The notes under the pieces were generated by a model. The model was not told where the DNA came from. It made no database searches and worked only from the letters and a program-made list of their open reading frames with translations. Both the position numbers and the translations under genes were made by a program. Positions 9,005-18,687 of a stretch of 64,000 bases of DNA are shown here, in pieces (positions within the stretch are counted from its first letter, which is position 1; every line of letters starts with the position of its first letter). The stretch is from Faecalibacterium sp. Lineage in GTDB: Bacteria; Bacillota; Clostridia; Oscillospirales; Ruminococcaceae. Location: the NCBI GenBank assembly GCA_029264955.1, contig JARHYC010000010.1:36753-100752 (forward strand), in the 5' to 3' direction.

Positions 9005-10420
9005 TTACTGCATATCACCATCGTCAAACGGATCACCGCACTCCGGGCAGAACTTAGGCGGATGGGCCGGATCAGAAGGCTTCCAGCCGCATTTATCACA
9101 TCGATATTGGGGAGCGCCAGCAGGCTTTTTCGCGCCGCATTCTGCGCAGAACTTTCCTGTATTTACCTTTCCGCAGGTAGGGCAGGTCCAACCATCCGCC
9201 GCCGGAGCAGTGGGTTTTGCTGCGCCGCATTCCGGGCAGAACTTACCCGTAACAGTAGCTCCGCAGCTACAGGTCCAGCTTTCTGCCGGGGCCGGTTTGG
9301 GCTTACCACAGCCTGCGCAGAACTTGCCGGAATTTCCGGTCTGACCACAAGCACAGGTCCAGCCGGACTGCGCTGCTTTTGCGGCTTGCTGCTGTTGCTG
9401 CATCTGTTGCTGCTGCCCCATCTGATACAGGTTCTGAATATTCATTCCGCCAGCCTGACCAGCCATACCCATACCCATAAATGCCATTGCCGGGCCGGCA
9501 CCCTGATTCTTCGCGGCAGACTGCATTGCATTGGCCTGTGCACCAACCATATGCGCTGCGGCACGGGTCGGGTCCATAAAGGTTGCATTGCGCTGCAATT
9601 CCTTAATCATCTTTTCGTCTTCTTCGTCTGCTTTAACCGAAGAAACACCGAAAGAAATGATTTCGATACCACGCAAATCTTTCCACTTATTGGAAAGTTC
9701 CTCGTTCAACACCTGTGCCAGCTCTGCAGTATGGCCGGGCAGTGCCGAATAGCGAACACCCATCTCACTGATTCGTGCAAAACAGGGCTGTAACGCAGTC
9801 AGCAGTTCTGTCTTCAGCTGACTATCCATACGATCTCGCGTATACTCACTGGTTTCGTTTCCTGCTACATTGGTATAGAAAAGCAGCGGATTGGTCAAAC
9901 GATAGCTGTATTCACCAAAGCAGCGGATACCGATATCAATATCGATGCCTGCCCGCTCATCTACCACACGGAACGGCACGGGCGAAGGTGTGCCGTACTT
10001 ATTGTTCATCATCTCACGGATGTTAAAGTAGTATACACGCTGGTCCTTGGGCGGCTCACCACCAAAGGTGAAACGCTTGCCAATATTTTGGAAGGTTTTT
10101 GCAATGCCGTCTCCCAAATCACCTGCAAAAATAGTAGGTTCGGTAGATGCATCGAAAACGAACTCGCCAGGCTCGGCAACAACCTCAACTACCTTGCCCT
10201 GCTCCACAATAATCATGCACTGGCCGTCGGCCACTGCGATTACAGAGCCGGTCGTAATAATGTTATCACTGCCCTTTGTGTTGGCAAACCGACCGCTGAC
10301 ACGTTTGCGACCTTTCGCCATCAGTACATTATCTGGCAGCGCATCACAATAAAAATACTCTTTCCACTGATCCGCCATAACACCGCCGGCGGAACGAATT
10401 GCAGCTTTGATCAGTCCCAT
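9005..10420 (-). CDS. SPFH domain protein with C-terminal zinc-ribbon array (YdjI / virion-core-like)
   Basis: SPFH-like core plus four CxxC..CxxC ribbons at the C-terminus. Confidence 0.85.
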   Translation of the reverse strand: MGLIKAAIRSAGGVMADQWKEYFYCDALPDNVLMAKGRKRVSGRFANTKGSDNIITTGSVIAVADGQCMIIVEQGKVVEVVAEPGEFVFDASTEPTIFAGDLGDGIAKTFQNIGKRFTFGGEPPKDQRVYYFNIREMMNNKYGTPSPVPFRVVDERAGIDIDIGIRCFGEYSYRLTNPLLFYTNVAGNETSEYTRDRMDSQLKTELLTALQPCFARISEMGVRYSALPGHTAELAQVLNEELSNKWKDLRGIEIISFGVSSVKADEEDEKMIKELQRNATFMDPTRAAAHMVGAQANAMQSAAKNQGAGPAMAFMGMGMAGQAGGMNIQNLYQMGQQQQMQQQQQAAKAAQSGWTCACGQTGNSGKFCAGCGKPKPAPAESWTCSCGATVTGKFCPECGAAKPTAPAADGWTCPTCGKVNTGKFCAECGAKKPAGAPQYRCDKCGWKPSDPAHPPKFCPECGDPFDDGDMQ

Positions 10421-10547
10421 ATGTATGTACTCCTCTCGTCATCGAACAAATTTGATGGATGAAAAATCAGCTTCTGCTTTGTATGGCAGCAGCCGAAAAG
10501 CAAATCACACCCTTGCCCCAATGCTTTCGGATGCAAGGTAAAAAGGG

Positions 10548-10859
10548 TTACTGGTTTTCTTCGGAATGTGTCTGCTCACCAGCAGCGAACAACTCCTTTT
10601 GCTTTGCGGAATAAGGGTTTTTATTGGGTTTTACAGGGTCTTTCTGTTGGCTGCTTTTATTTCCCCAATAGGCAAGTGCCGTCAAGATGAGTGCCTGTAC
10701 GGACCAAATCATTGACGCAGCCCAAGAAAAAATCCAAGGAATATCCAACCAGAAGTGCAAAACAGCCAAAATCATCGCGGCAGCACCCCACCAAAAGTGA
10801 AGCGCTAAATTCATGAGAAGACAAAGGACAAATCCATCAGATGCATCCGCTTTTTTCAT
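10548..10859 (-). CDS. Small two-TM membrane protein
   Basis: 103 aa, two hydrophobic helices, basic/polar tail; directly upstream of SPFH gene. Confidence 0.6.
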   Translation of the reverse strand: MKKADASDGFVLCLLMNLALHFWWGAAAMILAVLHFWLDIPWIFSWAASMIWSVQALILTALAYWGNKSSQQKDPVKPNKNPYSAKQKELFAAGEQTHSEENQ

Positions 10860-11032
10860 ATGTGTATACTCCTTTCCATCATGCTAAGGGCTTTTTTCTT
10901 TTGGTATATTCGTGTTCGCCCTCCATAATGTATACTATTTTGCTACATTATAATGGATAATCTGAACAAAATCTATACCATTTTATCATTTTCTATATTT
11001 TTTGCAAAAATTCGTCGCACCAATGTTTGTTT

Positions 11033-12157
11033 TTATTTTGTCACTCTCTCCAGTGCGGCCCGTGCCAAAGCAACGGAATATGCTGCTGCCGGTTCCAAAG
11101 ATGCTTCGTCTACCGTAAAGCCAGGGTTGTGCAAAGGCTTGGTCAACCCTACACCAACATGGATGTACACTCCCGGTGCTTTCTGCTGGAACCAAGAGAA
11201 ATCCTCGCCCAGCATATTGGCTGGGTCCTCTTCTACGGTGAGACCTTGCTGCCGGGCAACTTCTGCTGCAAAAGCCGTCCATTCCGGGTCGTTATCCGTT
11301 GCCGGGGGGCCTGCGTGCCATGTAAATGTTGCAGCTGCGCCATAGCCCGCTGCAACGCCCTTTGCAATGGCTTCCAATCGCTGGGGAATCATTTCTCGAT
11401 CGGCAGCGAAATGGGTGCGCACCGTACCTTCCAGATACGCACTTTCCGGAATGACATTCCACGTTGTACCTGCCTCAAAGTGCGTGATGCTCACCAATGC
11501 AGGATGCACCGGAGAAACATTGCGACTTACTACGGTTTGTGCTGCACTGACAATCGCAGCTGCTGCCACAATCGGGTCAGTTCCCTTTTCCGGCGATGCC
11601 GCATGACAGCCCTGACCCGTAACGGTGATTTCAAAGCGGTCCACCGAAGCACTGGCTGCACCATTGCGTACACCAATCGTACCAACCGGGAACCACGGTG
11701 CTGTGTGCAATGCAAACACCGCCTGTACATCCTGCATGGCAGGGGTTGCCAGAATCTTGCGCGCACCATCACTGCGCTCCTCACCCGGTTGGAAAATCAA
11801 CCGCACCGTGCCTGCCAATGTGTCTTTTGTTTCCTGCAATTTGCGCGCTGTATCCAGCAGCACCGCCGTATGAAAGTCATGGCCGCAAGCATGCATTTTA
11901 CCTGCGTTGCAAGACGCATAGGCTACGCCGGATTCCTCCTGCACCAATAACGCATCCATATCCGCACGCAGAGCCACCACAGGACCATCCGCCTTGCCTT
12001 GTACTTGTGCAACCAGACCGGTTTCCAGCGGGTAGGGCAAAATCTCCACACCAGCTTCAGCCAGGCGATTGCGGACGTACTGTGTCGTTTCATATTCTTC
12101 ATAGGAAAGCTCCGGATGTGCATGGAGCCATTCAAAATCCTGTTTCAGTAAACTCAT
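11033..12157 (-). CDS. M20 family amidohydrolase (N-acyl amino acid / hippurate hydrolase type)
   Basis: RADMDALLVQEE, NAGKMHACGHDFHTAVLL, FQPGEE motifs. Confidence 0.9.
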   Translation of the reverse strand: MSLLKQDFEWLHAHPELSYEEYETTQYVRNRLAEAGVEILPYPLETGLVAQVQGKADGPVVALRADMDALLVQEESGVAYASCNAGKMHACGHDFHTAVLLDTARKLQETKDTLAGTVRLIFQPGEERSDGARKILATPAMQDVQAVFALHTAPWFPVGTIGVRNGAASASVDRFEITVTGQGCHAASPEKGTDPIVAAAAIVSAAQTVVSRNVSPVHPALVSITHFEAGTTWNVIPESAYLEGTVRTHFAADREMIPQRLEAIAKGVAAGYGAAATFTWHAGPPATDNDPEWTAFAAEVARQQGLTVEEDPANMLGEDFSWFQQKAPGVYIHVGVGLTKPLHNPGFTVDEASLEPAAAYSVALARAALERVTK

Positions 12158-12319
12158 TTTTCTTTCCCTTTCCGGGCAAATGCGCCCTCTGGTGCAAGCA
12201 TACCGATTTTTATGGTCTGTGTCAATCGGCTGGTTTCTGAACTTTCTGCGGATAGGCTTTTCTTTCGCCTGCATCCATGGTACAATGCTAAGAGTACAAT
12301 GATAACAGGAGATTTTCAC

Positions 12320-12670
12320 ATGAAAAAAAGTACGATTTTGAATATAATTTTCGCCGCAGTGATTCTGGTTGCTGCGCTGGGCTTGCTGCTTTGGCAGCGC
12401 AGCCGCACCCCTGCCGAATCGGTTCAGGCGCAGCTCACCTACGGCGACGAAAACACTGTCATGGACATACCGCTATATAAAGACGAAACCTATACCGTTG
12501 ATACTGGTTATCTCACCGTTACCATTCAGGTGCAGGACGGGCAGGCTCGCTTTATCAACAGCACCTGCCCCGACCATGTGTGCGAAAACTACGGCTGGAT
12601 TTCCGTCGAGGATCAGCAGGCAGTCTGCATACCAGGTCATGCGGTATTGATGATTGTTCCTGTGGCTTAA
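12320..12670 (+). CDS. NusG domain II-like exported protein
   Basis: N-terminal TM; FINSTCPDHVCENYGWISVEDQQAVCIPGHAVLMIV. Confidence 0.75.
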   Translation: MKKSTILNIIFAAVILVAALGLLLWQRSRTPAESVQAQLTYGDENTVMDIPLYKDETYTVDTGYLTVTIQVQDGQARFINSTCPDHVCENYGWISVEDQQAVCIPGHAVLMIVPVA

Positions 12671-12677
12671 AACAACC

Positions 12678-12719
12678 AAAAAGGCGCCGGCAAGTTCAGC
12701 ACTTGCCGGCGCCTTTTTC
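12678..12719. terminator. Bidirectional terminator
   Basis: AAAAAGGCGCCGGCAAGttcagcaCTTGCCGGCGCCTTTTT. Confidence 0.9.
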
Positions 12720-12723
12720 GGAT

Positions 12724-14973
12724 TTATTCTGCCTGCTCCAGCGGGAAGATTGCCTGTGCCTGGAACAAGTCCCCATTGATATATAGCTGGAATCTGCCAC
12801 CCTGCAGCTCTGCCAAGCTGCGTGCAATGGAAAGCCCCAAACCACTGCCTTCGCTGCTGCGTGCGCTGTCGCCACGCACAAAGCGTTCCATCAATTCTTC
12901 TGCCGGAACATTCAGCGGGTCACGGGAAATATTCTTCAAGGTCAAAGACACCTTTCCGTCCTGCTGGGCAACCACCAAATACACACGGGTACCCGGCTGG
13001 GCATACTTGCACGCATTGGAAAGCAGGTTATCCAAAATACGCCAGGTCAGCCGACCGTCCAGCTGTACCACCAAATCTTCTTCCGGCATACTGAGAACCG
13101 GAATCAGCCCCACGGCGTTTAGCCGTTCGGTATATTCACCCATTGCCTGCTCGCACAACTCTTTTACATCGGTGGGGGCTTTGGTGCAGCTCATAACGCC
13201 GCTGGCTGCCTTGCTGGCATCCACCAAATCCACCGTCAGCTTATGCAGACGTTCCCCCTGTCGGGCGATGATTTCCGCATATTCGGCTGCCTGCGGGGGC
13301 AGCGCTTCATGCTGTAACAAATCGGTATAGTTGATGATACTGGTCAACGGGGTTTTCAGGTCATGGGAAACATTGGTAATCAGTTCGGTCTTCATGCGCT
13401 CGGACTTGATGCGCTGCTCCACCGCCACATTCATACCATCGCCGATTCGGCAGACGTCCTCGCTGATTTCCCGTACAATCGGATACTTAGAACAAATCTT
13501 TGGCTTTGCCGCATAATCGCCTGCCAAACACGCTTTGACCTGTTGGCGCAAATCCTGCAAGGACAGTGCGGCGTGTGCAATACAGATAAAGGTTACCAAC
13601 CAGATAAATCCACCGAACAACAACGGCCAGAACGGACCATCCCAGTAACTGTTAATCGTCAGGAAAAATTGGATGATGCCTGCTGCTGCCATCAACAGCG
13701 TACACTGCCAAATGAGCGGAACAGCAGAACATACGGTCTTTAACGCTCGGAATGTCCAAAAACCGCCAAAGAGATTCCCCTGTTTTGCCCAGCGTACAAA
13801 GCTGAAAACAATCGCCCAGGCAAACAGCTCCATGAGCAAAAGAATGCCGACAATGATACCGACTGCCGCTGCAAACAGTTGCGGGTAGGTATCTACTCCG
13901 GGCAGCAGAAAACGGAGCAGATCGTTGCTATAAGACCATACAAGGCTGTCATTCAAGTTGACAATAAAGAAAAAGGCAAAGAACGCCGCAACCAGAAACA
14001 CCACAATCTGTACTTCCATAGGGATTTTATCGTACCAGCACAGCTGCGGCTTTTCTTTGCCCAATTTCCAGCCTGCACCCAGACCAATCAGAATCACTGC
14101 GCCCAGGCCAATCAGCAGACAAAGAATCTGCACAATCAAAATCTTACCTTGCATCGCACGCAGGACATGATAAGAAACCAACTCCTGCCGCATCGTATTG
14201 AGATACCAGGGTCCCGACTGTATGGACCCATTCAAAAAAGCTGCTTCATCCACATACTGGTCAAATGCAGCCAGCCGACCGTCACTGCCCTTTTGGGGCG
14301 GTTCTTGTGCAGGTTCTTCCGTTGTCGGTGTCGTCGTGTGTATTTCGACGGCTCCTCCCGCAACATCTGCCTGCTGGATCCACACAGAGGTTCCTTCCAT
14401 CTGCGCCAGATTTAATGTAACGGATTCCACATTCTCCGGATGCAACTCAATCTCATTCGTTTTGGGGTCCCAGCTCAATACGTTCCAGTTATTCAGGCTT
14501 TCTACCGAAACGATTTCACCATCTCTGTAATGTACTCTGCCCAACGTTGCGCAATTCTTTTGCTCCGGATACAGCAGATAATAGGTGCGCACCAGCAGTT
14601 TAGTATCTTCGGAACGGTCGCTTTTGTAAATCTCCTGCTGCTTGGTGCCGTATTCATCCACATAATACAGCTCATATGGCATCTGCTCGGTTTCCTCTGC
14701 CTCAAAAAATCCGGGTGTTGCCGGGTTTACGGTGCCTTCAAAGCCCCGCCGCGCCCATGCGGAAACCGTGTCACTCGCCATGTCGCGCAGATAACCATCT
14801 ACATTTGAGGTTTCCCAGTAAGATTTGGTTCTTGGATCATAGGCACGCATACCTACGCCCAGAAAAGAAAGATATGTCATTCCGCTAAAGACCGCCATTG
14901 TGACGGTCAGCACCAGCCACCAAAGGATTTTTGCCGGGCGGCTTCTGGTCATCTGAATCAGTCGCTCCTTCAT
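12724..14973 (-). CDS. Sensor histidine kinase
   Basis: ITNVSHDLKTPLTSIINYTDLLQ H-box; NLLSNACKYA N-box; GSGLGLSIARSLAELQGG; large multi-TM sensor region. Confidence 0.92.
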   Translation of the reverse strand: MKERLIQMTRSRPAKILWWLVLTVTMAVFSGMTYLSFLGVGMRAYDPRTKSYWETSNVDGYLRDMASDTVSAWARRGFEGTVNPATPGFFEAEETEQMPYELYYVDEYGTKQQEIYKSDRSEDTKLLVRTYYLLYPEQKNCATLGRVHYRDGEIVSVESLNNWNVLSWDPKTNEIELHPENVESVTLNLAQMEGTSVWIQQADVAGGAVEIHTTTPTTEEPAQEPPQKGSDGRLAAFDQYVDEAAFLNGSIQSGPWYLNTMRQELVSYHVLRAMQGKILIVQILCLLIGLGAVILIGLGAGWKLGKEKPQLCWYDKIPMEVQIVVFLVAAFFAFFFIVNLNDSLVWSYSNDLLRFLLPGVDTYPQLFAAAVGIIVGILLLMELFAWAIVFSFVRWAKQGNLFGGFWTFRALKTVCSAVPLIWQCTLLMAAAGIIQFFLTINSYWDGPFWPLLFGGFIWLVTFICIAHAALSLQDLRQQVKACLAGDYAAKPKICSKYPIVREISEDVCRIGDGMNVAVEQRIKSERMKTELITNVSHDLKTPLTSIINYTDLLQHEALPPQAAEYAEIIARQGERLHKLTVDLVDASKAASGVMSCTKAPTDVKELCEQAMGEYTERLNAVGLIPVLSMPEEDLVVQLDGRLTWRILDNLLSNACKYAQPGTRVYLVVAQQDGKVSLTLKNISRDPLNVPAEELMERFVRGDSARSSEGSGLGLSIARSLAELQGGRFQLYINGDLFQAQAIFPLEQAE

Positions 14974-15122
14974 CGTGTACGCCCCCTGCCCATTTGTTTT
15001 TGTGCCAGCGAAATCAGCGCAAATACACCGCTGACCGCTGCCAGTGCGCCCGCCAAATACAACAGCTTTTCTGTTTGTGCTGTTCTGCCATAGCGTGTAG
15101 TGCCTGTTTCCCTTTTTTTCAT
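14970..15122 (-). CDS. 50-aa membrane smORF between response regulator and histidine kinase (not in supplied ORF track)
   Basis: MKKRETGTTRYGRTAQTEKLLYLAGALAAVSGVFALISLAQKQMGRGRTR*; 2 nt after RR stop (GAGGGATAACCATG), stop overlaps HK start as ATGA. Confidence 0.7.
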   Translation of the reverse strand: MKKRETGTTRYGRTAQTEKLLYLAGALAAVSGVFALISLAQKQMGRGRTR

Positions 15123-15124
15123 GG

Positions 15125-15844
15125 TTATCCCTCATTTCTCACTTTGGGCTGGACCAGTTTATAGCCCTGCCCCCAAACAACCTGAATCAAACGCGGGTTC
15201 GCCGGGTCGATTTCCAGCTTTTCCCGCAGGTGTCGAATATGTACTGCTACTGCGCCTTCACCGGAGAGGGTTTCTTCGCCCCAGACCTCCTGATACAGCT
15301 TTTTCCCGGAAAACACCTGACCGGGGTGCTGCATCAAAAAGTGCAGCAGCTTAAACTCCAGCGGAGTCAGGCTGACGGGGTCACCCTCCAGTGTAACGAT
15401 TTTCTGCTCATCATTCAGAGCAAGACCGCCCACCTGTAAGACACCTTCCGGTACTTCCTTTGTGGCACCGCCCAGCTGTTTATACCGGCGCAAGGTACTT
15501 TTTACACGAGCCAGCAGTTCCATCGGGCGGAACGGCTTTGTAATATAGTCGTCTGCACCCATTTCCAAGCCCAGAATCATGTCGCCTTCTTCGCTTTTGG
15601 CGGTAAGCAGGATAATGGGGATATTCCCCTTTTCCCGCAGCTGTGCCGTAGCAGTCAAGCCGTCCATGCCGGGCATCATAATATCCATCAAAATCAAGTC
15701 GATTGGGTGGTTGTCCACAACATCCAATGCTTCCGCACCATTTGCCGCCGTATACAGGGTATAGCCAACCGTGCCAAGATAGATTTTCAGGGCATCCACA
15801 ATCTCCTTATTGTCATCGCAAATCAAAATAGATTCCATACTCAT
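15125..15844 (-). CDS. OmpR-family response regulator
   Basis: ILICDDNKEIVDALK...LILMDIMMPGMDG receiver; C-terminal winged helix. Confidence 0.93.
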   Translation of the reverse strand: MSMESILICDDNKEIVDALKIYLGTVGYTLYTAANGAEALDVVDNHPIDLILMDIMMPGMDGLTATAQLREKGNIPIILLTAKSEEGDMILGLEMGADDYITKPFRPMELLARVKSTLRRYKQLGGATKEVPEGVLQVGGLALNDEQKIVTLEGDPVSLTPLEFKLLHFLMQHPGQVFSGKKLYQEVWGEETLSGEGAVAVHIRHLREKLEIDPANPRLIQVVWGQGYKLVQPKVRNEG

Positions 15845-15961
15845 ACCTCAACTTCCAGCGCGCTTTCTTTTGTGTCTTTATTGTAACAGTCTTTTTCTTA
15901 ACAAAAAAGATGCAAGAGCCTTAAGAATTGTTTAAGTTTCCTTACGATTTTCTATTGAAAC

Positions 15962-16003
15962 AAAAAAGGCTGTACCACAGAAAATCTGTGGTACAGCCTT
16001 TTG
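15962..16003 (-). terminator. Rho-independent terminator downstream of yebC-like gene
   Basis: AAAGGCTGTACCACAGaaaatCTGTGGTACAGCCTTTT with poly-A on + strand (poly-U on -). Confidence 0.85.
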
Positions 16004-16021
16004 CATTGTTACAGGGAAAAA

Positions 16022-16759
16022 TCAGCGATCCAGATCGTCTTCGTTTTCCAGAGTGTGCCAGAAGTTCTGCACATCATCGTCGTCGTCCAGCGCATCGAAC
16101 AGCTTGGTCAGCTTGGTCTGGATTTCAGGATCAGTGATGGTAGTGGTGGTAGAAGGCACCATAGCAACATCAGCAGAGATGAAGTCATAGCCCTTTGCCT
16201 CCAAAGCATGGCAAACCTCGGAGAATGCTGCGGGATCGGTGATAACTTCTGCTGCTTCTTCGCCAGCGTCGAAGTCCTCAGCACCTGCATCCAGAGCGTC
16301 CATCATAGCCTCGTCAGCGTCCTTGTCCTCCAGATCCAGGACGATAACGCCCTTCTGGGTGAACATAAAGCCAACGCTGCCCATGCTGCCCAGGTTGCCG
16401 CCGAACTTATCGAAGTAGTGGCGCATATTTGCAGCGGTACGGTTGCGGTTATCGGTCAGAGCCTCGACCATGACAGCGATGCCGCCTGCGCCGTAGCCCT
16501 CGTAAGTAACTGCTTCAAATTCTTCCTTATCGCCGCCCTCAGCCTTCTTGATGATACGCTGAATGTTATCGTTCGGCACGTTCATGCGCTTAGCCTTGCT
16601 GATCAGGTCAGCCAGCTTGCTGTTGTTCGCAGGGTCGGGACCGCCCTCGCGCACAGCCACGCTGATTTCGCGGCCAACCTTGGTAAAGACCTTAGCCTTT
16701 GCGCCGTCAGTCTTTTCTTTCTTACGTTTAATGTTATTCCATTTGCTATGTCCAGACAT
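16022..16759 (-). CDS. YebC/PmpR family protein
   Basis: MSGHSKWNNIKRKKEKTDGAKAKVFTKVGREI. Confidence 0.95.
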   Translation of the reverse strand: MSGHSKWNNIKRKKEKTDGAKAKVFTKVGREISVAVREGGPDPANNSKLADLISKAKRMNVPNDNIQRIIKKAEGGDKEEFEAVTYEGYGAGGIAVMVEALTDNRNRTAANMRHYFDKFGGNLGSMGSVGFMFTQKGVIVLDLEDKDADEAMMDALDAGAEDFDAGEEAAEVITDPAAFSEVCHALEAKGYDFISADVAMVPSTTTTITDPEIQTKLTKLFDALDDDDDVQNFWHTLENEDDLDR

Positions 16760-16871
16760 GGGTACTTCCTCCATTTATTCAAGCGCTCTTCTGGGCGCAG
16801 TTTCTCTAACTGTAATAGTATACCACGATGCCACGCGGTGTTCAAGGCTATATCCGCGGTTCTCCCCGCTT

Positions 16872-18320
16872 TTACACGAATCGAAGCGCTTTCGGGTAGT
16901 GATTTTTTACCCGTCCGCCGGATACTTTCCCGCCGCCCAGCGCAAAACCATCCACTGTGACGCAGCACCAGCCGTTTTGTGCGGTCTTGGCTTCGATTTC
17001 CTCCCCTTTCAAATAGGCAAGGGTGCGTGGGTCGGAAAGCGTCAGCTTTTCCTGATTGGTGCAGTCTGCGCCATATGCGGTAAACAAATGATGCTCCGGC
17101 ACAAAACGGCCCTTCTGGGCGCTGCCCGCCAGAACACCGGCACGCAAAATATGCAACGGCAAATTCGGGAATGCCGGCGGCAGCAAAATATTTTCACCAC
17201 GCACCAACGCCGGCTTTTCGGTCAGGCTGGGGAAATACTCTGCCGCAAATGCCTGCCAGCTGCCCAGTACATCGCCAGCTGACTGACCTTTTCCGCCTTT
17301 GGGGGCAGGTTTGCCCTTTTTGGCTTTACCCTTAGCAGGTTTCGGATTCAGCCATACGGTTTCTTCTTCGGTCAATTCCCCCAGCGGCGGCAGCTTACGC
17401 GGTTCACCTGCTTTTTGTAGGCGTGCGATAAAATGGCCTTCGCCGCCCTGACAGGGCCAAATGCGGCGCATCAAGGTCACATCTGCGGAATGTCCGCCCA
17501 AGCGATTGGGTTCTCCTTCACTGCCGAAAGACAGTAGGCTTTCTTCCAATGCAGGCAGCAAAGTAAACTCTGGATGACGTGCTAAAAATGCTGCCACCTG
17601 GGCTTCGTCCTCCTGCGGGGCAAAGGTACAGGTAGAATACACCATCACACCACCCGGCGCCAGCGCAGCAGCCGCGTTATCCAGAATTTGTGCGCCCAGT
17701 TCTGCGCACTGCTCCACCAGCGCTTCGCTGTGCTGACGGCTGGCTTCTTCTTCCTTGCGGAACATCCCCTCGCCGGAGCAAGGCGCATCCACCAGAACAC
17801 GGTCAAAAAATTCAGGCAGCGCTTGTGCAATCCGGCTGGTGTCTTCGTTCAGCACCACCGCATTGCGCACGCCCATGCGCTCTAGATTTTGTTTCAGGAT
17901 AGCGGCACGGCTGGCAACAAATTCATTTGCCACCAAAAGACCGTGGCCCCGCAATGCAGCAGCCAACTGACTGGTTTTACCGCCCGGTGCCGCACAGGTA
18001 TCTAAAACACGCATACCCGGTTTCACGCCAAGCAGCGGCGCTGCCGAAGATGCCGAGGGCTCCTGCGAATAGAAAACGCCTGCTGCATGGTACGGATGCT
18101 TGCCCGGCTTGAAATCCGGCACATCCACGCAAAATCCCGCTGCGCAGAACGGGGACGGCTGCACCGGAAAATCCACCAGCTGGGCAAACTGCTCCGGGGT
18201 GCAGCGCAGGGCAGAAACCGTTACACCACGGGCGGCTTTTTCTGCCGGGGGCGCGTACAGGGTATCAAAGCGGTCGCCCAGAAGGGCGCGTTCCCGCTGT
18301 TCAAAATATTCCAGAGCCAT
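16872..18320 (-). CDS. RsmB/RsmF-type SAM-dependent RNA m5C methyltransferase
   Basis: GMRVLDTCAAPGGKTSQLA, VLVDAPCSGEGMFRK, YSTCTFAPQEDE. Confidence 0.93.
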   Translation of the reverse strand: MALEYFEQRERALLGDRFDTLYAPPAEKAARGVTVSALRCTPEQFAQLVDFPVQPSPFCAAGFCVDVPDFKPGKHPYHAAGVFYSQEPSASSAAPLLGVKPGMRVLDTCAAPGGKTSQLAAALRGHGLLVANEFVASRAAILKQNLERMGVRNAVVLNEDTSRIAQALPEFFDRVLVDAPCSGEGMFRKEEEASRQHSEALVEQCAELGAQILDNAAAALAPGGVMVYSTCTFAPQEDEAQVAAFLARHPEFTLLPALEESLLSFGSEGEPNRLGGHSADVTLMRRIWPCQGGEGHFIARLQKAGEPRKLPPLGELTEEETVWLNPKPAKGKAKKGKPAPKGGKGQSAGDVLGSWQAFAAEYFPSLTEKPALVRGENILLPPAFPNLPLHILRAGVLAGSAQKGRFVPEHHLFTAYGADCTNQEKLTLSDPRTLAYLKGEEIEAKTAQNGWCCVTVDGFALGGGKVSGGRVKNHYPKALRFV

Positions 18321-18419
18321 GATAAAAAAGCCTCCTGTCTGGTGCATAATCCCCCGCAACGGGGTAACAATATGAATGCGCAGGGCAAAGCGCTCTGCTT
18401 TGAGAAAGGAGCAAACAAC

Positions 18420-18596
18420 ATGGAAAAGAACAAGAATTCTGCATCGAACAAGCGTACCACCCAGAGCACCAACAAGCACCCCAACCAGTATACTTCTTCC
18501 AACAGCAGTTCTGCCAAGAACAGCAGCTCCAACGTAAAGAGCGCCAGCGACAAGGCTTCTAACGCCAAATCCTCCAACGCAAAGAACTCCAAGTAA
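18420..18596 (+). CDS. 58-aa Ser/Asn/Lys-rich low-complexity protein
   Basis: AAAGGAG RBS; MEKNKNSASNKRTTQSTNKHPNQYTSSNSSSAKNSSSNVKSASDKASNAKSSNAKNSK; followed by terminator. Confidence 0.6.
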   Translation: MEKNKNSASNKRTTQSTNKHPNQYTSSNSSSAKNSSSNVKSASDKASNAKSSNAKNSK

Positions 18597-18630
18597 ACGC
18601 TGACGGGCAAACGCCCATCACGCTTACCGC

Positions 18631-18684
18631 AAAAAGCCCGCTGCCCTTCGACGTGATGCACGCCGAAAAGCAGCGGGCTTTTCT
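18631..18684. terminator. Bidirectional terminator
   Basis: AAAAAGCCCGCTGC...GCAGCGGGCTTTT. Confidence 0.8.
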
Positions 18685-18687
18685 GTG

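Noticed and set aside
8225-9793. 522-aa + strand ORF across zinc-ribbon and SPFH genes
   Set aside because: Antisense to CxxC-ribbon coding sequence; Cys/Arg-rich artefact
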